Shown: one piece after another, positions 11,958 through 22,119 of the stretch
Layout: each line of letters starts with the position of its first letter
Position numbering within the stretch: position 1 is the first letter of the stretch
Assembly: GCA_022059125.1 (NCBI GenBank)
Contig: JAEUWY010000005.1
Coordinates: 6,611,949 to 6,675,948 of the forward strand
Reading direction: 5' to 3'
From: Corynespora cassiicola
Lineage: Eukaryota > Ascomycota > Dothideomycetes > Pleosporales > Corynesporascaceae
DNA length: 64,000 nucleotides
Position numbers and translations under genes: made by a program
The notes under the pieces: generated by a model
Told to the model about the DNA's origin: nothing
The model's database searches: none
What the model saw: the letters and a program-made list of their open reading frames with translations, nothing else

Positions 11958-14900
11958 CAGAGGGGTGACATTAAAAAAAAGTGTATAAAAAAATCGTACT
12001 TTTTAAACTTGTATAGCTTTTTGTTTAAAACAGCTATTTAAAAAAAAAATTAAAGTTAAAAGAATTTATAAATATAATAAGAAAATATTTAAAAAAAAAA
12101 GCTTATATAATCTTTTAAATGTTTTAAAAAGCTCTAAATATAGTGTAAAAAAAAGTTTAAATTTTTATACGCTGTAATTTTTTTTAAATTTTTTTTTTAA
12201 AACTTTTTATTTTATACTAACTAAATTTAGTTTAGTTTATATTACGTAAGCAGAAAATTAGAGCTAAAGTTTTAATTTAGTATAAAAAAAATTAAAATTA
12301 AAAAATAAAGTTTTGCTTATATAAGCACTAATTATATAATAATAAACTAGTGAAATTAGTATATAAATAAATATTTTAGAAATGGAAATCTAAATCTCTA
12401 TTTTCTCTGAAAAAAAATAAAATAAAATCTCAATTCTCAGACTACGAAGAAAAAGTTAATCTTTTATATAAAGCTAATACTTCTATTAAAAATATATCTT
12501 TTATTTTAACTAAATCTATTACTAGTATTTATAATGCTATAAATCGAATTAATAAAAAAAATAAACTTTTTAATAGTTTAAAAAGAGATAAAAATCAGAA
12601 TAAAATTAAACTATTAAAAAGAGAAAAAAGAATTATTAATAGAAATTTAGTTAAAAGCCTTAAAAAAACAAATAAAAGAATTTTGATTAAAAATAATTTA
12701 AATATATTTAAAAAAAGTTTATAAAGATTTTTTAAAAAAGAAAAATATTGTACAAATATTGCTAGTAAAAAACTTTTTTTAAATAAAAAAAGTAAAAATA
12801 AGACTAGAATATACAAAAAAAAATTTAAAAAATATAGAAAATATAAATTTAAATAAAATTATATTTTCTAATAAGTTAGTAATAGAAAGAGGTCTAGGTT
12901 CTAGACAGAAATATATTAGAAAAAAGAGAAATAAAAGTGTAGGAGCTGAATTAGCTTCTATAAAATCTAATTATAAGTAAAAAAAAAATTTAAAAAAATT
13001 AAAATTAATTAAAAATTAATTATAATTTTTTAATTTAATTACTTTTTAAAAATAATTAATACTAATTAAATTATAGCTCGAGATATTGTTATATTAGTAT
13101 AGAGAGCTATTTAGATAGAAAGAAAATCAGAATTAGTATTTATTAAAACACCTAATTCTAAAAATAACTTTAATAATACGGATTATATATAAAAAGTATT
13201 AAAATCTATTATTAAAAAACAAATAAAACCCGGTTAGTTTATACACCTTTTTTTTACTTTTTAAATTAAATTTAATAAAAATACTAATTAGTTTATAGAC
13301 TGGAAATTTTAATAAAATAATTTAAAAATTTATACAGCTAAACTAGTTTTAAACTGGTTTAAAAAAAATTAAATTAATTTTTTTAAACATTCTTTTTATA
13401 GCCCAGACTTAGCTCCTATTAAAAATATCTAGGCTATATTAAAAAATGCCTTAGATAAACAAAGAACTAATTTATTAGAAAAAGAAAATAATACTAAAAG
13501 TATTAATTTATTTAAAAGAGCTATAATTAAAGAGTGGAATTTAATTCCACAGAAAATAATAGATAATTATATATTATTTTTATCTAGGCGTTATAAAGCA
13601 GTTATAGACGCTAAAAGATATTATACTAAATATTAATAATTTATTTTCTATAAATTTATTTTAAAAAAACAATTTTTTAATTTTACTAATTTTTGTTTTT
13701 TTTAGATAATAAACTGATCTAAATTTTTTTTATATAATTACATGCTATTAATAGCTTTTTTTTTAAAAAAAAAAACTAAAAATTACACGCTAGAAAAAAA
13801 ATTAAAACGTATTAAAATTTAAATTTTTTTTAACTCTCTATTTAGAGTTTTTTAAAACATTAAAAAGATTATATAAGCTTTTTTTTTAAAATATTTTCTT
13901 ATTGTATTTATAAATCCCTCTAACTTTAATTTTTTTTTTTAAATAGCTGTTTTAAATAAAAAGCTATAATATAAAAAATAAGCGAGCCGATTAGATAAGC
14001 GAGCCGATCTGCTTCTAACTGCCCCAGCACCTACGCAACTACCTACTTAACTACCTTAAAAAAATAATATAATAATTTAATATAAAAAGTAACTATAGTA
14101 GTTATACTATTATTTTATATATATAAGAATTATATTCTTACTCTTTACAGCGTATATAGTATATTTTTAACTGCCAGCTGCTACTAAAACAAGCTATTTT
14201 TTTATATTTTTTTTATTTAATTACTTTTTAATATTTTTTTAAGCTATAATTTTAGTTTTTTTAGTTTTTATTAAAGTTTTTTTATATTAAATCTTTTTTT
14301 TTTTTACTTTATACGCTGCGTAGCAGCTTTATTAGCTTTTTTAAAGTTTTTATTTTAGCTTTTAAATAATATAGCTGTATAAAGTATTACTGCAGCTTTT
14401 TTTTTAAGCTAATTAATAGCTATAAAAATAAAAGTAGATAATAAGTTTTTATACTTTCTAATTCTATTATAAATTAATATTAATTAAATTTTTAGCTTAT
14501 ACGCGTTACTTAGTATTCTAATTTTTTACTAAATAGTTTTAAAAAAAATTAGCGTAAATGTATATAGCTTTATATTAAGTTTTAACAGTACTACTTCTAA
14601 ATTATAAAAAACTATTTCTATTTTTTAGAAGCTTATACGTATATTATTTTTTATAAAAAATTATTAAAAAACTTTTTTAAAAGCTAGTAAAAAAGTAATT
14701 TTATTAATATAGTTAATATAATTATATACTAAGCTAGAAATTTTATTACTATACGCGCGCTTTAAAAGCAAAAAATACTTTATATTAAAAAATTAAAAAA
14801 AATATAATAAATATAAAAGTATATAAAAAGTAATAATTTTATTTTTTATACAGAGATTCTAAAAAGTGAAAAAGTTATAGCTTTTATAGCTATTAATAAG

Positions 14901-15873
14901 TAGTAGTTAGTACGTGTTTACTGTACAGCTTTATATATAAACGTTAAAATACTTTAACTAATATACTTTTAGCTTATTTATTATTTAGTCTATCTCGCTA
15001 AGTAATATATACTAACTAAATAAAATATTATTACTTTTAAACTATATATAAAATTAGTACTTATTTATAAAAATAATAAAAAAAAAAAATTATCTAGCCG
15101 TACGCGTTAATTCTTTAAATTACTATAACTTACTTATAATTATTTAACTAAATACTTTTAAGTTAATTTTATTTTTTTAATACTATAACTACTAACTAAA
15201 CTAATATTATATTTATTATAAAATCTGTTTTGTCGAAGTTATACGTATTTTTATTAATAATACTATATTTTATTTTTATATAATACAGCAGTTTAAACTA
15301 AAAACTAATAATTTTAGAATTTTTATACAGAATATACTAGTAATTCTGCTAATAAGTTAATTAAACTTAAAAATCTAGCTAATATTTAATAAAGTTGTTA
15401 GGCTATTTAATACTAACAGAGCTTACTTTTTATATAGTAAGTAACTAATTAGTTATATTATATACAGTAGTTAGCGTAGACGTGAATTTTTATAAATCTA
15501 GCTTAAAAATAAAAATAATAATTACTTTTTTTAAGCTTAATTAGCTGCTTTAAATTAGATTAGTAATTATATTTTACAGATTATCTAGCGCGTTAATTAT
15601 ATAGCGTAATAAATAGAACTTTATAAGTCTTCGCAGCGTGTTTTACGCTTAAAATTAAATTATTTTAAATTACTATAAAAACTAAAATTATACAGGCTTT
15701 ATTATAAATTAATTAAAAATTATTTAGTAAAAATATTATAGATATAAATAGCTTGCGTTAGAGTAGTTAGAGAGCTAATCAGCTCGCTTATCTAATTAGC
15801 TCGCTTATTTTTTACATTACAAGTTTAAAAAGTACGATTTTTTTATACACTTTTTTTTAATATCACCTCTCTG
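11958..15873 (+). mobile_element. Tc1/mariner-like element H, interrupted by a pogo-like copy
   Basis: TIRs start CAGAGGGGTGACATTAAAA at 11958 and end TTAATATCACCTCTCTG at 15873, with TA on both sides. Without the insert at 13969-15817 it is about 2065 bp. The transposase relic is on the plus strand. The helix-turn-helix part starts near 12440 (SDYEEKVNLLYKANTSI), and a DDE-type tail follows around 13290-13450, where the reading resembles HTAKLVLNWF...YSPDLAPIKNIWAILK. Stops from C-to-T and G-to-A changes break the frame. The element itself sits inside element G, so two members of one family are nested. Confidence 0.8.
13969..15817 (-). mobile_element. Pogo/Fot1-like DNA transposon B
   Basis: 1849 bp, flanked by TA at 13967-13968 and 15818-15819. 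The ends carry paired iterons with the core GCGAGCCGAT (left pair from 13979, right pair 15780-15807 in inverse orientation). The body is a heavily RIP-mutated copy of the transposon seen at 22120-23970 and 60995-62845, in opposite orientation. For example, GCTGCGTAGCAGCTTTATTAGC near 14325 is the complement of the C-terminal transposase region. Coding sense is therefore minus, and it has been destroyed. Confidence 0.85.
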
Positions 15874-17067
15874 TAGTATAAATACTACTTTTATTTTTAT
15901 TTAATATATTAGAAATAGTTATAATAGGTGTATTAGCTTTTAATAGAAGATTAACTTTTTCTTTATAGTCTGAAAAGTAAGGTTCTATCTTATCTTTATT
16001 AAAAAGAAATAGAGATTTAGAATTTTTTTTCTAAAATATTTATTTATATACTAATTTAACTAGTTTATTATTATATAATAAATGCTTATATAAGCAAAAC
16101 TTTATTTTTTTAACATTAAATTAATTTTCCAGCTCTAGTTTTTTTGCTTACGTAATATATACTAAATCTAATTAAGTTAGCGTGAAATAAAAAGTTTAAA
16201 TAATTTTTTAAATAAAAAATAAATCAGCTTTTAAATTTACACTTTTTTTTACCTCTACTTTAAGCTTATTTATAACTCTATAACTTTAATATAAATTCTA
16301 ATTTTTCTTTTTAGATTAAAAGTTATAATAAATCTCTATTAAATTAATTTTTTTTTATTTTTATAGCTAGTCTAGTTAAAAAGTTATATTAATTTAAAAA
16401 CTGCTATTTTTTCAATTAAACTATTTTAATATTACCTCTCTGTATATATTTTTATAATTTTAATTTTTTATTATAGTAAGTAGTATTTATTTTAGTATAG
16501 TTTATTTAGTTTATTTTTATAATAGTAAAAAAAATTACTTTTTAAGTTTATACGCTATATATTTAATTTAAAACTTTTTAAGTTTATAATAAGTTTAAAA
16601 TTATTTAAAAAGCTACTGTTAATTAAAAATATAATTATATAAACTATTTTTAGATAATATATTAAAATAAACTAAATAAACTATACTAAAATAAATACTG
16701 CACGCTATAATAAAAAATTAAAATTATAAAAATATATATTTCTAATTTATGAAAAAAATATTATAATTTATTATAGCTATTTTAAAGTTATTATATTAAC
16801 TAAATTAATACTATTATAAATAAATTTTAAAACTTAATAATATTTATATTAGTAAACTTATAAATAAAAAATTGTATATATAAAAAGTTATAAACTTTAG
16901 TTTTATAACTATTTAATTTTTAATATAATAGCTACTATAATAAAACAGTTATTAAGTTTTAAAGTTTTATATAAATATTTAGTATTAAGCTAGTAACTTA
17001 TTTATTCTGGCGACTCGCTTGTCCTGGCGACTCGCTTATTCTTTACGTTAATGTCTCTAGTACGCAT

Positions 17068-17436
17068 CTATTCTTCTAATAGCTGTTGGGGATTATACGC
17101 TGGAGACGATTCTGCCTCCTTGGGGTGATATACAGGTGGATCTTTTGAGGTGTCTTCTTTATAGGCAGGGGCGGTGTCTGCTCTTGCCCTTTCTACATCG
17201 GTATCGTCTTGTTATGGGCCTATGTCGGCTGCTATCTGGTTTGCGTGCGCCATCTCTTCTTCTGTCATCTGGGGTTTACTGGAAGACATGGTTCTGGGCT
17301 TAGTCAAGTTACCTTGATGTTCGATGCCTGGATGGCGGAATGGATTTGGAGGCAACACGAGACTCGAGTAACTCACGTTCAGATGTGGCTTAAATTGTTT
17401 GTTCGATTTGTCGTAAAACAGGTCTGAGGGAGACAT
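17068..17436 (-). pseudogene. Hypothetical gene with one in-frame stop
   Basis: An ATG at 17436-17434 opens a minus-strand frame of 74 codons. It stops at TAA (17214-17212) and then continues in the same frame as QDDTDVERARADTAPAYKED to a TAG at 17070-17068, a total of 123 codons. The context GP(stop)QDD fits a CAA-to-TAA change. A second in-frame ATG gives MSSSKPQMTEEEMAHANQ, a likely alternative start. The product would be acidic and hydrophilic, with no domain I recognise. The first nest's outer MITE ends only 20 bp beyond the final stop. An intron around the stop is possible but no good splice sites are obvious. Confidence 0.4.
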
Positions 17437-18151
17437 TAAATGATAGATGCCCGTACGTATTTTAATATCGAGCTTGCTTTACGTAGATTCCATTCAAGAT
17501 AAGGCTTATCTCACCATAATTGAAAAAGGCGCATCCAAAAGTAATGTATATGTAGAACGATGTGTGTGGCTGCTGACAACACATGTACTCCTGCATCTAT
17601 GACTCGCTGGAAGTGCACCTTATCGTCGGCATGCCAAACTCTGCATGAAAAGATAGAGAATACCACTACCTATAGGATTCTCTGCTTGTTACATATTCAT
17701 TATTGGCTTGAACAATATGTGTATCAATCTCGGAATCTAGAACGCGGAATGTGTTAAAATAAGAAGATGTGTCACAGGCCTAGGCGGGAAGTCCCAGGCC
17801 TAGGCTGGAAGTCCCAAGCCTCGTCGATATGAGGGCCAATGAAAACTTATATGGAGAAGTTGGCTTGAATAAAGTTACACAGTAAGTGTTTTTTCTTATC
17901 CAGCCATCAGGAAATGCAAACTTTGGAATAGGACCTCTATATCTTATGTTGTGTATCGTTTTACGTAACAAGGCCATTTGCCACGCGTTTCTATGATCTG
18001 TATTGTTCATATCTGCTATTGTGTTCATCGAGAATAAGTGTTGAAATTCTCTGAAGTCAAGGTGTTGCAGGGATCTACTACCTGGCTTGCCTTTATCTTT
18101 AGCCTTGCGTCTAAGGCCTCAGCACCTTTAATCTGTTGCATTGTTGAGCCT
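17437..18151. other. Gene-poor spacer between two relics
   Basis: Normal-composition DNA. It contains the 20-bp tandem repeat at 17775-17814 and short open frames on both strands (17560-17757 plus, 17780-18028 minus) with no recognisable motif. Confidence 0.35.
17775..17814. repeat. Two tandem copies of a 20-bp GC-rich unit
   Basis: CAGGCCTAGGCGGGAAGTCC is followed directly by the same unit with one C-to-T change, then by a partial third copy (CAAGCCTCG). Confidence 0.8.
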
Positions 18152-20046
18152 ATGGGTTCGTTTCTTACAATATTATATCAGCATCAATTCCGTACCTGCG
18201 ATGTTGAACACGGAGATTTCTACAAGAATTCACATATTCTAAACGCCATTGAAACGAATCCAAACTTAAAGTTCCCATATCTACCGCTTTCTTCTCCCAG
18301 CGACATCCGCCTGATCACAATATCAGCCGGCCAGCTCAATGATCCACTCGTATGCACCATTTCTCATGAGGATCTTGATTCCCACCAAAGGTCTAAGTAT
18401 GAGACTATCTCCTATTGATGGGGTAATGCAGCACACAGAAGTGTCATAGTGTTGAGCAGTCTTTGCATTTCAGTGCCTTCAAGTTCCGCTGCAGCTCTTC
18501 GACGTGTACCGTTATGTCAATCGGCTTGAACTGTTTGGCTTGATGTGGTTTGCATAAACCAAGACGATGTCGAAGAATGTAATCGACAAGTGGCCATTAT
18601 GGGTGCGATTTACCGTGATGGTGCCCGAAATCTGATTCATCTCGGCCACAAAGATGTGGAAGAAGCAAGAGATAGTATAGCAGCGATTCTGAAAGAAGCT
18701 TCAGAAACAGAAGGAGCTTTCACGCTTTTAAGAAATGAATTAGGTGCATGGCAGTATTCCAGCACTGGAATAAAGGCGAGATATAGCACCCAATCGCCGG
18801 TTCAATTTTTTGGATTGCCATGGTTTCGGTTAGTTGGTCGTGTGCCTATCTGGTATTTAAAGGGTATCTAACTCTTTCAAAGACGTGTATGGGTGTTGCA
18901 GGAAGCGGTGTTGGCACGCAAGAATCAATGTTTTTGTGGATTTTCTCAGTTTGACCTCTTAGATGCGACAAGAGCAGCTGCGTGGCTGGTCCACAACTAC
19001 TAATTCGTTGACCCGGATCTTGGCCTAAAATGTTCATATGCAGCTGAAATGAATGATGTCGTCGATGATACTTGCGGCTACCATCGTTGTGGCGCTGGAA
19101 AAGTGCCCGGAGCACTCTACCTGCTTGACCTTGGACAGCAGCGGTTAGCGACAAATCCCCTTGACAAGGTCTACGGAATACTTGATATGACCAAGGATTT
19201 GAAGCTTATACCCGACTACCGGAAACCATTGGCAGAGACATCTCGTGACGCTGCTTGGGGCTTGGCCCAACAAGATGACCTATCCTTCCGCGACTGTGTA
19301 AGATACAGAGCGTCGACAGAGACGTCCGACAGAATGGATTTCCATCATGGGTACCTAAGTGGCACATTGGAAAGGATCTTGCTGAAGACCCCAACTTCAT
19401 GCCCTTGCATTTTGAGGTCTATCCGGGGAAAAAATAATTAATAGCTTCACTTAACCCCCATGGAATTGAAGAGAGCATCGCGATAGACGGCTTCAAATTG
19501 GGCATCATAACGAAAACCACTGATCGAATGAAAACGATGGATTTGGAAGATGAAAATGGCCTGAAAAACATCATTTCCCAAATTGATAATATGCTCGTAG
19601 AGCTGGGAAGTGGTGATGATAATCTTGATGTAGAGACGTCAATAGCCACGACTGTCGTCGCTGGGGTCGATGTGCACTGTAAACCAGCCACAGCAGCAAT
19701 CAAAACCGGCTATGACCACCTAATTGAGATGATCAATAAAGGATCAATACCTCCTTCGATATCCGATCTTATGAAAAGTTCAAACACTTCAGTAACTCTC
19801 ACCAGTCAATATCGCGAAGCTATGGTAAATGCATGCATGAACAGCCCTTTTTTTTTATAACTGGATCAGGTAATTTTGGGCCAGGACCCTAATTTTCAGC
19901 GGAAGATGATATTATCGCTATTTTATATGGCTTACAATTTCCTGTGGTGTTACAGCCAATAGGTGACAAGTTTCTTTTTTTTTAGGGACATGTTATGTTA
20001 ATAGTATTATGGATGGTGAAGCTTTAGACGACTATAATAAAAATAA
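18152..20046 (+). pseudogene. HET-domain (heterokaryon incompatibility) protein, broken
   Basis: The conceptual protein follows the HET family from end to end: YETISY-x-WG (18400s), TVWLDVVCINQDDVEE (about 18530-18575), GLPWFRRVWVLQEA across a 54-bp intron (18829-18882, GTTAGT...CTAAC...AAAG), ATNPLDKVYGILDM (about 19150), FPSWVPKW, and a C-terminal GFxGPGP...LDDY region ending with MDGEALDDY (about 20010-20030). Damage includes TGA in place of the residue before WG at 18417, a compensating pair of 1-base shifts near 18510-18535, a frameshift near 19340, a TAA at 19434 and further shifts after 19850. The likely start is ATG at 18152. HET proteins trigger cell death on fusion of unlike strains; this copy cannot. 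Confidence 0.85.
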
Positions 20047-20648
20047 CGTGATATTTTTTTTACATCAATATATAAAAGCGGTAGAGTTAAGTTACTAAGT
20101 AAGTTTTTCAATTAATATGGTTAGAGGCTGTTAGGGTCCAGTGAAGTGCTAATTAAAAAATCTGTATTATATTGAAATTTGATAGCTACTTCGGCGAATC
20201 TGTAGCAATATATTCTACTATGCTGCGTCTATCTTAATATTGAGGACTGGAGATCCAAGCTAAAACCAGTGGGATATGGATACAGATGAGTATGATTCTA
20301 TTTGGAATATTAGGGAGCTTGTTGGAATCAGCATAGTAAATCTATCGCACTCCAGTTAGATCAATCAACTATAGAATCTTCATATCGCTGGACAGGTGCT
20401 CGTTCATAGTTCGGCTGGACACGACGGTGTATCAACATAGTCGGAAAACGATAATAATGCAAACGAAGAGGAATTTGCATAGAAGAAAGCTTGCACTGTT
20501 AAAGCAAATCTCTAGAACAGAACGAGAGACTGGCTAGAATAATTCAGAAAAGCAGCAGAGCTAAGATGGCTTTGAGAGATTTAATGAACTGAGTGCTTTA
20601 AAGTGTTGAAATATAGAATGTAGATAGAATATTTTATTTTACTCAATC

Positions 20649-20898
20649 GATAAACCACAGCTTCCTATCGAGAAACAGCTGGAGACATTAGGACAAGGCA
20701 AAGAGCGTGTTCTATTTTTAGGATCAACAATATTACAGGAATTATTTCATGATCACTTGTAGAGCTGCAAGGGAAAATTATACCTCAGATGCATTATGTT
20801 TCATTGTTTCGTTATTGGGGTCAGCCCTTTAGAGCGAAGAAGATATCCTTGAATTTCTGGCTCATGTTTCATCGAGGATCATTGAGCAGTTGAGCTAA
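20649..20898 (+). pseudogene. Coding relic of an unidentified protein
   Basis: Protein-like text is spread over three plus-strand frames: DKPQLPIEKQLETLGQGKER and VLFLGSTILQELFHDHL, then GKIIPQMHYVSLFRYWGQPF, then SEEDILEFLAHVSSRIIEQL with a stop at 20896-20898. Frame changes near 20763 and 20830 and a TAG after FHDHL break it. The segments read as one helical protein end, but I cannot name a family. It lies 600 bp downstream of the HET relic and may be its decayed neighbour. The stretch from 20047 to 20648 shows nothing else clear. Confidence 0.5.
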
Positions 20899-21764
20899 TA
20901 GCTATCTTCTGATAGCCGCAGCGACTCCTCCATTTTAATGTATAATTCAGTATTTGTTGGCCTCAGAATAGAGAGAGTAGAGAAGAAACAGCATCATAGA
21001 ATCGTGCGCTTGGCTGGATGCGACAGCAAATACAGTATGACGATCGTAACGTAAACCACAAGCGAGCGACGCACACAAGCGAGCGACGCACCTCCTGACT
21101 GCTCCAGCAAACACTACCTACACGTACAATATCTCTACTAAAAGTCTCTTATTATTAAATAACGAGCGATCTGTAATTTTTACTTTTTTAGCTATTAAAA
21201 ATAAATTAGTTTAAAGCGTGCGATATACTACTACTGCTTATAATATTTTAAAAATTATAATTTATTACTAATACTTTAGATAATCTATATAATATAATTA
21301 CTAGTCTAACTTAAAGCAGCTAACTAAAATTAAAAAAAAAAAATTATTACTTATATTTTTAAGCTAAATTTATAAAAATTCGCGCTTACGCTAACTACTA
21401 TATATAATATAACTAATTAATTACTTACTAAGTAAAATAAAAACTATATTAGTATTAACTAGTTTAGTAACTTTATTAAGCGTTAGCTAAATTTTTAAAT
21501 TTAATTAATTTACTAGCAGAATTACTAGCGCGTTCTATATAAAAATTTTAAAATTATTAGTTTTTAGTTTAAATTACTATATTATATAAAAAAAAATAGT
21601 ATTATTAATAAAAACACGTACAACTTTAATATAATAAACTTTATAATAAAAGTAATTTTAGCTTAATTAGTAGTTACAGTTTTAAAAAAATAAAATTAAT
21701 TTAAAAATATTTAATTAAATAATTATAAATAAGTTATAGTAATTTAAAAAATTAACGCGTATAG

Positions 21765-21983
21765 TGTAAGGCTGTATCTTATCGTAATCTATTATAGCTT
21801 ATTATAAAGTATTCTAAGTTAGCTTAGTTATAAGCGTAATAGTATATATTTCTAAGTTACTATAAGCTGTTTTAGCAGTAATTTATTTCTTTTTTTTACA
21901 TAATAATATATAATTTAGTTCTTTTTATCTGTCTATCCGTATTATTATAACTCTTACACTTTATTTTAGATTTATATTTAATA
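21765..21983 (+). repeat. 5' LTR of Gypsy element 3
   Basis: Starts TGTAAGGCTGTATCTTATCG and ends TTTAATA. It differs from the 3' LTR mainly by transitions. Confidence 0.85.
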
Positions 21984-22119
21984 TTTAAATTGTTTATTAC
22001 ACAGTATAAAATAAACAGCGTTAAAACTATTATAGCTAATAACTATACGGATTTACAAACTCTACTTAGTATTTTTAAAAGTACTAAAAAAATAAAAATT
22101 AGCACTTTATACTACAGTA

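Larger units (their letters stand above)
3578..16442 (-). mobile_element. Tc1/mariner-like element G, interrupted twice
   Basis: TIRs start CAGAGAGGTGATATT at 3578 and end AATATTACCTCTCTG at 16442, with TA on both sides and about 230 bp of inverted-repeat similarity. The element is split by a Gypsy element (3962-10818) and a second Tc1-like element (11958-15873). Without them it is about 2085 bp. The RIP-broken transposase runs on the minus strand: the N-terminal part (complement of FSDYEEKVNLL-type sequence) lies near 15990-15880 and the C-terminal DDE part at about 11950-10830. The latter aligns base for base with the copies at 12430-13640 and 45160-46420. No intact frame is left. Confidence 0.8.
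3266..17048. mobile_element. Foldback MITE of the pogo-like family, outer shell of nest 1
   Basis: Outer TIRs begin ACTTAAAGAATAAGCG at 3266 and end in the complement CGCTTATTCTTTACGT at 17048, flanked by TA at 3264-3265 and 17049-17050. Each end has two 17-bp-spaced iterons with the core GCGAGTCGCCAG (left pair 3277-3307). Only 3266-3577 and 16443-17048 belong to this element; the rest is inserted DNA. Rejoined, it is about 916 bp, and nearly all of it is one long inverted repeat. For example, the arms starting TATATTTTTATAATTTTAAT near 16443 pair with the arm ending near 16737. It has no transposase, so it is a non-autonomous foldback or MITE derivative. Confidence 0.8.

Noticed and set aside
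12595..12816. Minus-strand frame rich in Leu and Phe, membrane-like
   Set aside because: It is the complement of the Lys/Asn-rich transposase of element H, so the hydrophobicity is an artefact of A+T-rich DNA.
3266..17048. Mitochondrial or centromeric DNA, suggested by extreme A+T content
   Set aside because: Nested nuclear transposons with TSDs explain the sequence, and RIP explains the composition.
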